This document shows positions 36,882 through 47,401 of a stretch of DNA of 62,132 bases, in pieces. The notes under the pieces were generated by a model. It did not search any database, was not told the origin of the DNA, and saw only the letters and a list, made by a program, of their open reading frames with translations. The stretch covers positions 1-62,132 of the forward strand of contig JAAUSF010000012.1 in the NCBI GenBank assembly GCA_012033255.1, written 5' to 3'. The translations under genes and the position numbers were made by a program. The number at the start of each line of letters is the position of its first letter. The stretch's first letter is position 1. This stretch comes from Cyanobacteria bacterium RU_5_0 (lineage in GTDB: Bacteria > Cyanobacteriota > Cyanobacteriia > Elainellales > Elainellaceae).

Positions 36882-39482
36882 TTATCCGTGACTGAACACA
36901 AGCCGTTCGGTTTCACCCACATCCACCTTGATTGTGTCGCCATCACTGAATTCGCCGCGTAGGATGGCTTTGGCAATCTTGGTTTCCAGTTCTCGCTGGA
37001 TGGCGCGTTTCAGAGGACGGGCACCGAAAACCGGATCGTAGCCGACTTCTGTCAGAAAATCGATCGCCGTGTCAGAGAGAGCCAAGGAGATCTTGCGGTC
37101 TGCCAATCGTTGTGTCAAGCGGTTAACTTGTAGTTGAACAATCTTCCGCAATTCAGATTTGGTGAGACTGTGGAAGATAATCACTTCGTCAATACGATTG
37201 AGAAATTCGGGACGGAAGTTCGATCGCATTGCCTCCATCACTCGCGATCGCATTTCTTCATAGCGACTTTCATCTCCGGCAACATCCAGGATGAATTGTG
37301 ATCCGACGTTGCTCGTCATGATGATCACCGTGTTTTTGAAGTCTACCGTGCGACCTTGGGAATCGGTGACACGCCCATCATCCAGGATTTGTAGCATGAT
37401 GTTGAACACATCGGGATGCGCCTTTTCGATTTCATCAAACAGGATGACGGCATAAGGACGACGACGAATGGATTCTGTCAATTGTCCGCCTTCCTCGTAG
37501 CCCACATAGCCTGGAGGTGCGCCAATTAACCGCGAAACAGCGTGTTTCTCCATGTACTCTGACATATCGATGCGTACCATCGCGTCTTCCGTGTCGAACA
37601 GGTAAGCTGCGAGAGCTTTCGCTAATTCCGTCTTACCCACTCCAGTCGGCCCCAGGAAAATGAAGCTGGCGATCGGTCGATTGGGGTCAGCGAGTCCGGC
37701 ACGCGATCGTTGAATCGCATCAGCAACCGCAGTCACCGCTTCATCCTGACCAATCACTCGGCGGTGCAGTTCAAGTTCCAGTTGCAGAAGTTTTTGCATC
37801 TCGGATTCCACCAACTTGCTGACGGGGATGCCTGTCCATTTGGAGATAATTTCAGCAATATCTGATTCGGTCACTTCCTCCCGCAGCATAGATTTGCCGC
37901 TCGTTTGAGTTTGTGCCAGTTTCGTTTCAGCATCTTGCAGTTTGCGCTGAAGTTCAGTCAGTTTGCCATACTTCAACTCAGCCGCCCGATTGAGATCATA
38001 ATCTCGCTCAGCTTGCTGGACTTCGATGTTAGTGCGATCGATCTCCTGCTTAAAGGTTTGGATCTCGCTGATCACATCCTTCTCCGCTTGCCACTGAGCA
38101 TTGAGGCTGCGTTGCTCTTCTTTCAGGTCTGCCAGTTCTTTCTCCAGACGATCGAGCCGCTCCTTAGAAGAAATGTTGCTTTCTCGCTCCAATGAAAGCC
38201 GTTCCATCTCCAGTTGCAGAATCTTACGATCGACCTCATCTAATTCTTCTGGCTTCGAGGTCATCTCCATCTTCAGTTTGGCCGCCGCTTCATCGACCAA
38301 ATCGATCGCCTTGTCTGGGAGGAAGCGATCGCTGATATAGCGATTTGACAAGGTTGCTGCCGCGACTACCGCATTGTCAGAAATCTTAACGCCGTGGTGG
38401 TTTTCATAGCGTTCTTTCAAGCCTCGCAGAATGGAGATCGTGTCTTCAACACTGGGCTGATCAACATAAATCTGCTGGAATCGTCGTTCCAGAGCCGCGT
38501 CTTTCTCAATGTATTTGCGATACTCATCCAGTGTGGTTGCCCCGATACAACGCAATTCACCTCTTGCTAACATCGGTTTCAGCAGGTTTCCGGCATCCAT
38601 CGCGCCTTGGGTTGCTCCTGCACCAACCACCGTATGAATTTCATCAATGAATAGAATAATATTTCCTGATGATTCGGTGACTTCTTTGAGAACGGCTTTC
38701 AGACGTTCTTCAAACTCACCGCGATATTTGGCACCCGCAATCAGGGCACCCATATCCAGCGCAATCAACCGACGATCGCGCAGTGATTCGGGCACATCTT
38801 TGTTGATAATTCGCTGAGCCAATCCTTCCGCGATCGCCGTCTTTCCGACACCCGGTTCCCCAATCAGTACGGGATTATTTTTCGTCCGACGCGAAAGAAT
38901 CTGAATCGTGCGGCGAATTTCGTCATCCCGTCCGATTACGGGGTCAAGCTTGCCCTCACGCGCATACTCCGTTAAATCGCGCCCATATTTCTCTAATGCT
39001 TCGTATTTACCCTCTGGATTTTGGTCTGTCACCTTCTGATTGCCTCGAATTTGTTCCACTGCGCTTTTGAGCTTCTTCTCGTCCAGTTTAAATTCCTGGA
39101 ATAGGGCTTTCCCGAAGCGATCGTCTTTGGGGTAGCCCAACAGCAAATGCTCTACGGAGATAAATTCATCTTTCAGATCTTTGCGAAACGCTTCAGCCCG
39201 ATCGAGCAGCGTATCGAGCGATCGTCCCAAATATACAGAACTACCTGCTCCTGAGACTTTGGGTTGGCGACGGATAAATTCTTCAGTATAGTCGCGCACT
39301 CGCTGCACATTGACACCTAGCTTATTGAAGATGCTAACTGCCAAGCCATCCTGCTCTAACAGGGCTAGCATCAAGTGTTCTGGTTCAATTTGCTGATGCT
39401 GTGCTTGCTTGACGATATCTTGAGTTTGAACGATCGCTTCCCACGCTTTTTCAGTAAATTGATTTGGGTTCGTTGGTTGCAT
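36882..39482 (-). CDS. clpB: ClpB disaggregase
   Basis: 866 aa from ATG 39482; a longer frame from 39551 adds 23 residues translated from purine-rich intergenic repeat and is rejected. Clp-N domain, NBD1 ([28 protein letters not shown]), the coiled-coil M-domain that distinguishes ClpB from ClpC, NBD2 ([28 protein letters not shown]), and the D2-small domain. It works with DnaK to resolubilise aggregates. No CIRCE element was seen upstream. Confidence 0.96.
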   Translation of the reverse strand: MQPTNPNQFTEKAWEAIVQTQDIVKQAQHQQIEPEHLMLALLEQDGLAVSIFNKLGVNVQRVRDYTEEFIRRQPKVSGAGSSVYLGRSLDTLLDRAEAFRKDLKDEFISVEHLLLGYPKDDRFGKALFQEFKLDEKKLKSAVEQIRGNQKVTDQNPEGKYEALEKYGRDLTEYAREGKLDPVIGRDDEIRRTIQILSRRTKNNPVLIGEPGVGKTAIAEGLAQRIINKDVPESLRDRRLIALDMGALIAGAKYRGEFEERLKAVLKEVTESSGNIILFIDEIHTVVGAGATQGAMDAGNLLKPMLARGELRCIGATTLDEYRKYIEKDAALERRFQQIYVDQPSVEDTISILRGLKERYENHHGVKISDNAVVAAATLSNRYISDRFLPDKAIDLVDEAAAKLKMEMTSKPEELDEVDRKILQLEMERLSLERESNISSKERLDRLEKELADLKEEQRSLNAQWQAEKDVISEIQTFKQEIDRTNIEVQQAERDYDLNRAAELKYGKLTELQRKLQDAETKLAQTQTSGKSMLREEVTESDIAEIISKWTGIPVSKLVESEMQKLLQLELELHRRVIGQDEAVTAVADAIQRSRAGLADPNRPIASFIFLGPTGVGKTELAKALAAYLFDTEDAMVRIDMSEYMEKHAVSRLIGAPPGYVGYEEGGQLTESIRRRPYAVILFDEIEKAHPDVFNIMLQILDDGRVTDSQGRTVDFKNTVIIMTSNVGSQFILDVAGDESRYEEMRSRVMEAMRSNFRPEFLNRIDEVIIFHSLTKSELRKIVQLQVNRLTQRLADRKISLALSDTAIDFLTEVGYDPVFGARPLKRAIQRELETKIAKAILRGEFSDGDTIKVDVGETERLVFSHG

Positions 39483-40039
39483 AGCCGTTAGAGATAGGGG
39501 GTAGGGTGAAGGGAATAGGGAATAGAGACTTTCTTCAAATCCGAAATCCAAATGCTACCATCCCATTACCTATAGCCCACTGAATTAATTGTATTGATTA
39601 GAGGGCGATCGGTTCAGTGCGGTCTTCCCCCCTCCGTGAGGTATTGCTGTCCTTCCTAATGTTCCAGTTCCGTTTCGGATTCCAAAAAAGCAAACGCGGC
39701 TCTAGACATAAAGAGTATCAGCAAAAGTCACTACGCCAATTACTCTTGCCAGAGGCATAGGTAACCTCTTCACTTGAATCCCTTCTGGGATTGGTTCAGC
39801 CGCTAGTCTTGCCATCACAGTGACCCCCTGTCCTCGTTTCACCATACCAATTTTATCGATAGACGTTATCTAGAAGTTGCTTTGATTCGGAGTTGAGCAA
39901 CCATTATGGTAGATCTGTTCTTACCAATTCAATTTTTACAGGCAATACATTCTCGTAAGGGCAGATCACCATTCGTTCTTACCGTGATCGAGTGTATCTG
40001 TAGCAACCATTTATCGAATTGGTATTATAGAATCGATCG
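39483..40039. other. 557-bp intergenic region between divergent clpB and nhaC
   Basis: Purine-rich repeat (GGGTGAAGGGAATAGGGAAT) lies directly upstream of clpB at 39498-39535. Further right, ATACCAATT-containing segments around 39845 and 40018 (inverted) flank about 180 bp. No gene was recognised. It must hold both promoters. Confidence 0.45.
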
Positions 40040-41358
40040 ATGGATTTGATTATTGCGCTCGGTATTTCGTTCATTTGCCTGCTTGTTGGTGTCATTAAGG
40101 GTATTTCATTGCATATCCGCTTTTATTGGCATTAGGAATCATTGGCTTCACGCTCACTCGTCGGGGTTTCTCCTCCAAACAACTCATAATCATGGGGTTT
40201 TTAGGGAGCCAAAAATCTTTTCCAGTGCTAAGTATTTTGCTGTTAATTGGAGCCGTAACTGCCGTATGGATGGCATCGGGAACAGTTCCTGCCCTCATCT
40301 ATTACGGTATTCAACTCATCAATCCACATTGGTTTATTCTGGCAGCATTTGTGCTGACGGGTTTGGTTTCCTTGCTGATTGGTACATCGTTTGGAGCCGC
40401 CAGCACGGTCGGCATTGCCTTAGTGATCATGGCAAGAAGCAGCGATGTTGATCCGCACATGATTGCAGGAGCAGTGATTGCAGGAGCCTATTTTGGCGAT
40501 CGTTGTTCCCCAATGTCCTCTAGCGCCCATTTGATTGCCACCATTACCAAAACCAATATTTACGTCAATCTGAAAAACATGATGACGACTGGATTATTGC
40601 CTCTCATTGTTGCAAGTTTTATATATTTAATATTATCCCTGATTTATCCTGTTCAAATGACAGAAAGCATCCTGCCATCTGAACTAAACCGATTATTTGA
40701 GTTGAATGAGATTGTATTTCTCCCAGCCATCACTCTCATCGCTTTGGCGGTGTTCCGAGTAGAAGTGAAGCGATCGATGCTAATCAGCATTGTCGTTGGA
40801 TTTGTGATTGCTTGGATTGTGCAAGGGTATTCAGGGTTGGATATTCTGCGGTTCGCAGTGATTGGATTTAAGCTTGAAGCGGATTCTCCAGTGCAATCGA
40901 TTCTGTTGGGGGGCGGAATGCTATCAATGGCAAAAGTTTGTGTCATTGTGATTATTTCAACCGCGCTCGCCGGTATTCTAGCTGGAACCAATGCTCTGAA
41001 ACTTGTGGAAGATTGGCTGAAACGAATTCGATCGCGCAGTAATGTATTTCTCAGCACAACTGTAATCGGTATTGCAGGTGCAGCATTCGGTTGCACACAA
41101 ACGATCGCCATTCTCCTGACCCATCAACTCGTGAGGGATAAATATGCTCAAGCGCAGTTAGAGAATGAGGATCTGGCGATCGATTTAGAAGATACGGTGG
41201 TTGTCCTTGCACCGTTGATTCCCTGGAATATTGCTGGGCTTGTTCCAGCAACCATCTTAATGAGCGACGCAGGGTTTATCCCGTTCGCAGTCTATCTTTA
41301 TCTGATTCCTGTGATGGATTGGCTCCAGTTCAAATTGCATCCACGTCAACTTACTTAA
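40040..41358 (+). pseudogene. nhaC: NhaC-family Na+/H+ antiporter, N-terminal frameshift
   Basis: The C-terminal 410 codons are a multi-TM NhaC-like antiporter (GTSFGAASTVGIALV, AGAYFGDRCSPMSSSAHL, two-fold repeat of discontinuous helices). The natural N-terminus MDLIIALGISFICLLVGVIK starts at ATG 40040 and is in another frame. Losing one base near 40110/40111 breaks ISL-AYPLLLALGIIG, where the family has continuous sequence. Either a real mutation, with restart at an internal TTG (40126), or a sequencing error. Sodium-proton exchange at the cytoplasmic membrane is the family role. Confidence 0.85.
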
Positions 41359-41500
41359 TTCATGCCGCCAGGTTTGGCTCAACTGAAACCACAGGAGCGA
41401 TCGCTTAGATTGGGATTCTGACGTTGAATCAGAAATTAATTCCACCTGTAAATTTTTTGTTGATTTTGCCATCGGTAGGGGCAGACCAACGTGTCTGCCC

Positions 41501-41564
41501 TCTCAGCCAAGGCAACCACACAGGGATTGCCCTCTCAGCCAAGGCAACCACACAGGGATTGCCC
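41501..41564. repeat. 32-bp direct tandem duplication
   Basis: TCTCAGCCAAGGCAACCACA with the following 12 bases repeats exactly at 41501-41532 and 41533-41564. It is flanked by GTAGGGGCAGAC and GCCCCTAC inverted segments. It lies between convergent nhaC and tsaD. Confidence 0.9.
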
Positions 41565-41577
41565 CTACACCACGCCA

Positions 41578-41606
41578 TCCTTCATCCTTCATCCTTCATC
41601 CTTCCC
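41578..41606 (-). repeat. Heptamer repeat at the 3' end of tsaD
   Basis: Four units of GAAGGAT (read on the minus strand) span the last tsaD codons (KDEG), the TGA stop and 11 bp beyond. It is the same heptamer as at 1744-1913. Confidence 0.9.
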
Positions 41607-42641
41607 ATAAAGCTGCATCACATCCGAGATCGCCATCCTCGATCGCACTCCCAATGTCAGAGGCGAGGTGTGTCCTCGGTTGAAGTGATCAGCCGCCGCA
41701 CAGGCAATCATGGCAGCGTTGTCGGTACAGAATTTGAGTGGCGGGAAGAGAACATACAAATTATGGGATTGAGCCGCCGCTTGGAGATGCTGACGTAAGC
41801 CGCTGTTCGCTGCGACTCCGCCGCCGATCGCGATCGTTTTCAGTCCATAGTCTAAGGCACAGGCGATCGTTCGCTTGGTCAAAGCTCTAGCCACTGTATC
41901 CTGGAAGCTGGCGGCTAAATCGTTTACTGGCAGAGAATCGCTCTCCTGCCGTAGCTTTTGCGTCAGGCGAAGAACAGCCGTCTTTAAGCCACTAAAGCTG
42001 GAATCGTAGGGATGGTAGCCGCCTTCTGGTAGAGAAACCTGACCTTCAGGAAGTGGAAAAGCATGGGGATTGCCGGATTTAGCGAGGCGATCGATCACGG
42101 GTCCACCGGGATACCCCAAATTTAACAGTCGAGCAACTTTATCGAAGGCTTCTCCTGCCGCATCATCACGGGTTTGTCCCAAGATTTCGTAATGACCGCA
42201 ATCTTTGACGTAAATCAGGCTAGTGTGCCCACCCGAAACCAACAGGCAAAGGAAAGGCGGCTGTAGAGTTGGGTTACTCAGGTAAGAAGCGTAAATATGC
42301 CCCTCTAGATGATGAACCCCGAGGAAGGGTTTTTGGTGTAGCATTGCTAGCGTTTTAGCGGCGGTGAGTCCAACGAGTAAGGCACCGACTAATCCAGGGG
42401 CGCAGGTTGCTGCAATCCCATCCATCTCTGCCCAGGTTAAATCAGCGTCTTGCAGAGATTGCGCGATCGCCCAATTCACGGTTTCTACATGCCGCCGTGA
42501 TGCCACTTCCGGAACAACGCCACCATATTGTTGATGCAGGTCAATTTGCGACGAAACAACATTGCTAAGAACTTGACGATTCTTGACGATCGCCACTGAC
42601 GTTTCATCACAACTGGTTTCGATTGCCAAAATCGTTGTCAT
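41589..42641 (-). CDS. tsaD: tRNA t6A threonylcarbamoyltransferase TsaD
   Basis: 350 aa. [27 protein letters not shown], metal-binding [24 protein letters not shown] and [12 protein letters not shown] are the ASKHA-fold TsaD motifs. It transfers the threonylcarbamoyl group to A37 of ANN-decoding tRNAs with TsaB/TsaE. The last four residues (KDEG) and stop lie in a heptamer repeat, so the C-terminus has been remodelled. Confidence 0.97.
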   Translation of the reverse strand: MTTILAIETSCDETSVAIVKNRQVLSNVVSSQIDLHQQYGGVVPEVASRRHVETVNWAIAQSLQDADLTWAEMDGIAATCAPGLVGALLVGLTAAKTLAMLHQKPFLGVHHLEGHIYASYLSNPTLQPPFLCLLVSGGHTSLIYVKDCGHYEILGQTRDDAAGEAFDKVARLLNLGYPGGPVIDRLAKSGNPHAFPLPEGQVSLPEGGYHPYDSSFSGLKTAVLRLTQKLRQESDSLPVNDLAASFQDTVARALTKRTIACALDYGLKTIAIGGGVAANSGLRQHLQAAAQSHNLYVLFPPLKFCTDNAAMIACAAADHFNRGHTSPLTLGVRSRMAISDVMQLYGKDEG

Positions 42642-42824
42642 TCGCGTTTACTACCTCTGAAGACAAAGTAAACTTCAGTAAACTTCTTTTAAAAAATAGT
42701 AACTTTACGGGGTCTACATCGAGGAGTATCATTGGCTCTGACAGCCCAAACGTTCATGTACAAATAACTTAACGTTTTGTACGAATTTTTTTGATTTTTG
42801 TAAACAAAGTAGGGAAACAATTCC

Positions 42825-43310
42825 ATGCGAAGATTGTTCGCTCTAACTCTTGTCCTTTTCCTGTGGCTCAACTTTGCTCCTCCTGCCTCTGCTGATGTAG
42901 CTGGATTAACCCCATGCGGTGAATCCAAGGCTTTCTTGCAAAGAGCCGCAAATGCTAGAACTGCTCAAGCCAAAGCCCGGTTTGAGGCCTATGCCAACTC
43001 TAACGTCCTCTGCGGTCCCGAAGGATTACCCCACTTGATCGTTGATGGTCGTCTCGGTCACATTGGCGAATTCATCATTCCCAGCATCCTCTTCCTGTAT
43101 ATCGCAGGTTGGATAGGTTGGGTGGGTCGCGCCTACTTGATTGCCGTTCGCGGGGGCAAAGATCCAGAAATGAAGGAAATCATCATTGATGTTCCTTTAG
43201 CGATCAAGTTCATGCTGTCTGGCTTTGCGTGGCCTCTTGCCGCTCTGCAAGAGTTCACTACAGGTAAGCTGACGGTCAAAGACAGCGAAATTCCCGTTTC
43301 TCCGCGATAG
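42825..43310 (+). CDS. psaF: Photosystem I subunit III PsaF
   Basis: 161 aa. Signal peptide ([20 protein letters not shown]) for lumenal entry, then [20 protein letters not shown], a paired Cys ([14 protein letters not shown]), [24 protein letters not shown] and a C-terminal hydrophobic [11 protein letters not shown]. PsaF is on the lumenal plastocyanin/cytochrome c6 side of PSI. RBS-like GTAGGGA lies upstream. It is followed 23 bp later by psaJ. Confidence 0.97.
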   Translation: MRRLFALTLVLFLWLNFAPPASADVAGLTPCGESKAFLQRAANARTAQAKARFEAYANSNVLCGPEGLPHLIVDGRLGHIGEFIIPSILFLYIAGWIGWVGRAYLIAVRGGKDPEMKEIIIDVPLAIKFMLSGFAWPLAALQEFTTGKLTVKDSEIPVSPR

Positions 43311-43333
43311 GTCACTCTCATAGAGGATAATCT

Positions 43334-43456
43334 ATGCAATACCTGCTCAAATACTTATCTACGGCTCCTGTTTTGCTAACCGCCTGGATGTTTGTCACAG
43401 CCGGGATTTTGATTGAATTCAATCGATTCTTCCCTGATTTGCTATTTCATCCCTAA
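43334..43456 (+). CDS. psaJ: Photosystem I subunit IX PsaJ
   Basis: 40 aa: [20 protein letters not shown], then [20 protein letters not shown], a single-TM PsaJ of exact family size. GAGGATAAT upstream provides the ribosome site. The psaF-psaJ pairing is the standard cyanobacterial operon. Confidence 0.97.
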   Translation: MQYLLKYLSTAPVLLTAWMFVTAGILIEFNRFFPDLLFHP

Positions 43457-43573
43457 GCGAACGTTTGGTGGCAATGGATGAATAATGGATGTAACAGATA
43501 GGTCGTTCTGACTTCTCACAGAATGTCCATTTGCTACATCTGCTACAAAATTCATTGTCAATAGACTAATTGA

Positions 43574-43626
43574 AGCGAACTTTTCAAGTTGAGGATGTGC
43601 AGCATCTTTGACCTGAAAAGTTCGCT
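43574..43626 (+). terminator. Long hairpin downstream of psaFJ
   Basis: AGCGAACTTTTCA (43574-43586) is perfectly inverted at 43614-43626, with a smaller inner dyad GATG-TGCAG-CATC. There is no strong T-tract, so it is either a factor-assisted terminator or RNA-stabilising 3' structure for psaFJ. It ends 24 bp before the glcE start, so it could also control glcE. Confidence 0.5.
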
Positions 43627-43650
43627 GATTCTGCAACAATCTTGTTTTTG

Positions 43651-44979
43651 ATGAATACCTTTTGTAACGCCGATCGCCCCTCACTTGCTTCATCCTTCCA
43701 GTCCATCCTCGACATAAGTGCTATTCAGGCTTGGGAAACGCTTGAGCCAACGCTACAATCCCGGATTTCTCAGGCGATCGCTCCCCCAAATCCAATCGAT
43801 CTGGTTTATCCCAATACCCAAGACGAGCTAGCCGCCGTCATCACTTGCGCCCATCAAAATCATTGGCGAATCTTGCCCTGTGGTAACGCTAGCAAACTGC
43901 ACTGGGGCGGACTCGCTGAAGGAATTCAACTCGTCGTCAGCACGGCTCGGTTAAATCGTTTGCTTGATCATGCAGTCGGCGATTTGACGGTGACAGCAGA
44001 AGCGGGAATGAGACTGGTAGATCTCCAGGCGATTTTGGCACAACAGGGTCAGTTTTTGGCGATCGACCCTGCCTATCCTGAATCTGCGACACTCGGCGGC
44101 ATCGTCGCAACGGCTGACACAGGTTCCTGGCGTCAACGCTATGGTGGCATTCGCGATTTATTAATTGGCATTTCTTTTGTGCGATCGGATGGCAAAGTCG
44201 CCAGGGCAGGCGGTCGAGTGGTGAAAAATGTAGCGGGATATGACTTGATGAAGTTGTTCATAGGCTCCTACGGCACATTAGGCATCATTAGTCAGGTGAC
44301 ATTTCGGCTTTATCCATTGCCACCCAATTCTCAAACCCTGCTGCTCACTGGTGAAACTCAGGCGATCGCCAAAGTCAGCACGGCTCTGCGGATGTCTGTA
44401 TTGACTCCAACGGCGATCGATCTTCTTCCGCCTCAAACCATTACGGCACTAAGCGTTGGGGAAGGAATGGGATTATTAATTCGCGTTCAAGGTATCCCTG
44501 TAAGCGTAGAGACACAACTCGATCACCTGTTACAGATTGGGCAAAACGCGGGATTGAAAAGCGATCGCTTCACTGAAACAGACGAAGCCACTCTATGGCA
44601 ACGATTGCGAGAACGAATGATTTCTTCACTCCATTCGCCCACCATCACTTGCAAAATAGGCATAGTGCCTTCAACCGCTGCCGAAACGCTAGCCCAGATT
44701 GCCACCTTAACTGCCATAGAAGGTTGCATCCATGCATCGAGCGGCATCGGTACATTGCGGTTCGATTCGGCTACTTCCATTCAAACACTCTTAACCATAC
44801 GAAAAATCTGCCAATCTCAGGGTGGGTTTCTTACCGTTCTAGAGGCTTCGCCCGTCCTCAAAAAACAACTTGATGTCTGGGGTGATGTTAACAATTCGCT
44901 TGACGTGATGAAAAAAATCAAACAACAGTTTGATCCAGGAAACTTATTAAGTCCCTGTCGGTTTGTAGGTGGAATTTAA
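43651..44979 (+). CDS. glcE: Glycolate dehydrogenase FAD subunit GlcE
   Basis: 442 aa from ATG 43651. VAO-type FAD-binding domain: ILPCGNASKLHWGG, AGMRLVDLQAILAQQGQFLAIDP, ATLGGIVATADTGSWRQRYGG and GRVVKNVAGYDLMKL. The C-terminal KIKQQFDPGNLLSPCRF is typical. GlcE works with GlcD and GlcF to oxidise photorespiratory glycolate; these are not nearby. Confidence 0.92.
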   Translation: MNTFCNADRPSLASSFQSILDISAIQAWETLEPTLQSRISQAIAPPNPIDLVYPNTQDELAAVITCAHQNHWRILPCGNASKLHWGGLAEGIQLVVSTARLNRLLDHAVGDLTVTAEAGMRLVDLQAILAQQGQFLAIDPAYPESATLGGIVATADTGSWRQRYGGIRDLLIGISFVRSDGKVARAGGRVVKNVAGYDLMKLFIGSYGTLGIISQVTFRLYPLPPNSQTLLLTGETQAIAKVSTALRMSVLTPTAIDLLPPQTITALSVGEGMGLLIRVQGIPVSVETQLDHLLQIGQNAGLKSDRFTETDEATLWQRLRERMISSLHSPTITCKIGIVPSTAAETLAQIATLTAIEGCIHASSGIGTLRFDSATSIQTLLTIRKICQSQGGFLTVLEASPVLKKQLDVWGDVNNSLDVMKKIKQQFDPGNLLSPCRFVGGI

Positions 44980-44983
44980 TGCC

Positions 44984-45062
44984 TGGATGGGTCGATGGGT
45001 CGATGGGGGAAGTAGAGGCAAGTGGTGTTGGATGTCCACCCATCCACCCATCCACCCATCCA
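44984..45062. terminator. Inverted 8-bp tandem repeats forming a long hairpin
   Basis: TGGATGGGTCGATGGGTCGA (44984 onward) and CCACCCATCCACCCATCCAC (45036 onward) are 8-bp tandem arrays in opposite orientation, able to form a stem of about 24 bp. It lies between convergent glcE and the LCP gene, so a bidirectional terminator is likely, without a T-tract. Confidence 0.6.
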
Positions 45063-45096
45063 CTCAAGGTTGACAATCTACTAGGGCTGAACCAAA

Positions 45097-46590
45097 TTAG
45101 GGAATGGCTGTAGATTGGTCAGGTATTGCATCTGGCTGTAGGGCAGGCTCAGCAACTTCGGGAGAATCGATCGCTGTTGGATCAGGGACAGGGTGAACCT
45201 GAAGCGCATCTTGCCCCAACTGAATCGTAATATCCGAATCGAGACTCCCCGTACTTTCGATCAACACTTCTCCAAACCCTAAAGACTGCCGGATTGCTTC
45301 TGCGGTTCTCACATCGCCTTGCTGAGCAATGATGCGAGTGGTGGCTAAGCGTTCGCTCCAGGGTAAATCAACGAAAACATTTCCATAGCCTATGGTGTCG
45401 AGAGTTTGTACCCAATGTTGCACTGCATTCGGTTGCCCAGTGCTATCCTGAATCGCGATCTTGGTTGTCTCAGTATAATCTGCACTAACATACGACACAG
45501 TCTCGCGACCAAAATATTGCTGCGTAATCTCATCAATTTTGCGTTGATTTGGCAGCCAGTAGCTTGCTTCATATTCTTCCGCGTAGCTAAAGTCTCCCGG
45601 CAACATCAACATCCGAACATTGGAGCGATCGACCTGCGACGCAAACCCAGCCAGCGCCAACAACTCTTCTACACTCAAATTGGTGTCAAGATTAGACTGA
45701 ACCGCAGAGAGAATTTGAGGTAATTTAGTCAATATTGATGGACTAAGTGCCTGCTCTTTCAAGGCTCCCATGAACATCTGTTGTCGCTGAATTCGCCCAA
45801 TATCACCGTAATTGTCATAACGGAACCGCAAGAATTGTAAGGCTTGTGCGCCGTTGAGGTGTTGCTCACCTTGCTTCAGGTTAATGTAGAGGTGCTGGGA
45901 ATCATCCTTATATTGCATATCTTGAGGGACATACACCGTAACTCCGCCCAATGCATCAATCAGCTTTTCAACGCCCTGCACATTAATACGGATGTAGCGA
46001 TCGATCCCCACTCCTCCTAGCAATTCATTTGTTGCTCTGGCAGCGAGAGCGGGCCCGCCATACGTATTCGCTTCATTCAGCTTGGTTAATCCCAACCCAT
46101 CTATCCATGTGCGAGTGTCGCGAGGCAGAGACAACACTGTAAGTTGCCGCATTTCAGGATTGAACCGCACAAGCATCATCGTATCGGATAGACCTTCCAG
46201 CGAATTGATCGTAGCGTGATAACCGAGGTTTTGCGCTTCCGGTGGCGGATTGCTCACATCCGACGACAACACTTTCACACCCAAAATCAGAATATTCACC
46301 GGACGAGTCAACTGAGGCATCCGCAGACTCAAACTGGTTGAAATGGGTTCATCCTGGTTAAACACTTCAGCTTCCTCTGGCGTGAGCTTGCTTTGCAGCA
46401 ACGGAGTTCCAGCGATCGCCACCGCCAACAAAGCACCCGCAGACGCCGATACAGTAGCCACACCAATCAAACTCAACGCCAGCCACACCCACCGTAGTTT
46501 ACTCGGCGGCTTCGTTGGTTTTCGCTGCAAAACGTTTTTAGGCGAAGCTGACAGGGGAGCAGGAACTTTCGGAGACACAGACTTCCTCAC
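45097..46590 (-). CDS. LCP (LytR-CpsA-Psr) family glycopolymer ligase
   Basis: 497 aa from GTG 46590 (an upstream ATG 46665 adds residues translated from a dispersed intergenic repeat). N-terminal cytoplasmic tail, TM (WVWLALSLIGVATVSASAGALLAVAIA), then the LCP domain: VNILILGVK, DTMMLVRFNP, SLPRDTRTWIDGLGLTKLNEANTYGG and FLRFRYDNYGDIGRIQRQQ (Arg and Asp that bind pyrophosphate). A LytR_C domain follows (about 385-460). LCP enzymes attach glycopolymers to peptidoglycan. Confidence 0.93.
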   Translation of the reverse strand: MRKSVSPKVPAPLSASPKNVLQRKPTKPPSKLRWVWLALSLIGVATVSASAGALLAVAIAGTPLLQSKLTPEEAEVFNQDEPISTSLSLRMPQLTRPVNILILGVKVLSSDVSNPPPEAQNLGYHATINSLEGLSDTMMLVRFNPEMRQLTVLSLPRDTRTWIDGLGLTKLNEANTYGGPALAARATNELLGGVGIDRYIRINVQGVEKLIDALGGVTVYVPQDMQYKDDSQHLYINLKQGEQHLNGAQALQFLRFRYDNYGDIGRIQRQQMFMGALKEQALSPSILTKLPQILSAVQSNLDTNLSVEELLALAGFASQVDRSNVRMLMLPGDFSYAEEYEASYWLPNQRKIDEITQQYFGRETVSYVSADYTETTKIAIQDSTGQPNAVQHWVQTLDTIGYGNVFVDLPWSERLATTRIIAQQGDVRTAEAIRQSLGFGEVLIESTGSLDSDITIQLGQDALQVHPVPDPTAIDSPEVAEPALQPDAIPDQSTAIP

Positions 46591-46631
46591 ACAATAGTAG
46601 TAAGTTTTGAGTTTTGGGTTTTGGGTTTTGA

Positions 46632-46691
46632 GTATCCCAGATAGGGTGGGCAATGCCCACGACAAAATGGGTTTTCGGATAGGCTCTTAAC
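46632..46691. repeat. Dispersed repeat, second copy of 24486-24544
   Basis: TATCCCAGATAGGGTGGGCA then ATGCCCACGACAAAATGGGT and TTTCGGATAGGCTCTTAAC. It is about 85% identical by eye to the copy at 24486-24544. Directly beside it are CAAAACCCAAAACCC-type heptamers (46592-46630). Confidence 0.8.
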
Positions 46692-46703
46692 ACTCAAAAC
46701 TCC

Positions 46704-47063
46704 CTAGGGAAGGCGATCGCCCAAACGACTGATTCCGGGTAAACGCAAGGATTTGCGCTGCCAGAGGCGAACCATCAGCCAGATATTAACTAAAAAATAT
46801 CCAGAAGTCAGCAAACTAGACATAATTAGCAATGGTAAGGTTAATGAACTGGATGCCTGCGATCCTGCATTGAGAAGCAGATAGCCCAAGACCCATGCGA
46901 ATGACAGCGTTATGGCTAGTCGGCTGACATTGCGCTGTTCGCGATCGCCTTGCCCTCGGTAGAGTGTCCATAATGCCGGAAAGAAGCCCACAACTGGAAC
47001 CAGGTAAATAAACATCTGGAGCCGTCTGAGATCCTGTTCCTTATAGCGGTCTTTCGGGTTCAT
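46704..47063 (-). CDS. Conserved membrane protein next to LCP gene
   Basis: 119 aa. Conserved start MNPKDRYKEQDLRRLQMFIYLVPVVGFFPALWTLYR, followed by three more TM-like segments. It is found with LCP genes in cyanobacteria (recollection, not verified). No enzymatic motif. Co-directional with the LCP gene, 113 bp upstream of its start. Confidence 0.75.
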   Translation of the reverse strand: MNPKDRYKEQDLRRLQMFIYLVPVVGFFPALWTLYRGQGDREQRNVSRLAITLSFAWVLGYLLLNAGSQASSSLTLPLLIMSSLLTSGYFLVNIWLMVRLWQRKSLRLPGISRLGDRLP

Positions 47064-47230
47064 GGCAACGCTATTAGAAGTGGGTATTGCATAGTTTAAC
47101 CACTATCTTGCTTAATAGTGCAAATCAATACAAAAACCAGGCAGTCCATCCGGATACCTGGCTTTCACTAAATACAGCTAAGGCGATTTCTTAGAAAGAA
47201 ATTGTTGATTCGCTTTAGATCAAGCAAACC

Positions 47231-47401
47231 CTATGACACGAAGAAGGCGATCGAAATCAATCCACCGACTAGCAGTAACGCTACCGTGCCTAGAATGGCA
47301 TACTGAGCCTGTTGTCGCTTTGTCGGAGGTTGCGCTTGATACATTTTTGGCTCTGCCGCAAAATTATTGAGACGACCGCCGTCTTCCGTGGTGTATGGCA
47401 T
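47231..47401 (-). CDS. psb34: Psb34 (ssl1498-type Hlip-like PSII assembly protein)
   Basis: 56 aa: MPYTTEDGGRLNNFAAEPKM, then a Gln-rich linker and one TM helix (YAILGTVALLLVGGLISIAF). This matches the ssl1498 family, named Psb34, a one-helix protein that binds PSII assembly intermediates at the CP47 site during HliA/B release (established for the family). ATG 47401, stop 47231-47233. Confidence 0.92.
   Translation of the reverse strand: MPYTTEDGGRLNNFAAEPKMYQAQPPTKRQQAQYAILGTVALLLVGGLISIAFFVS

Noticed and set aside
39483-39551. N-terminal extension of ClpB ([23 protein letters not shown])
   Set aside because: Encoded by purine-rich intergenic repeat; the family starts near [16 protein letters not shown].
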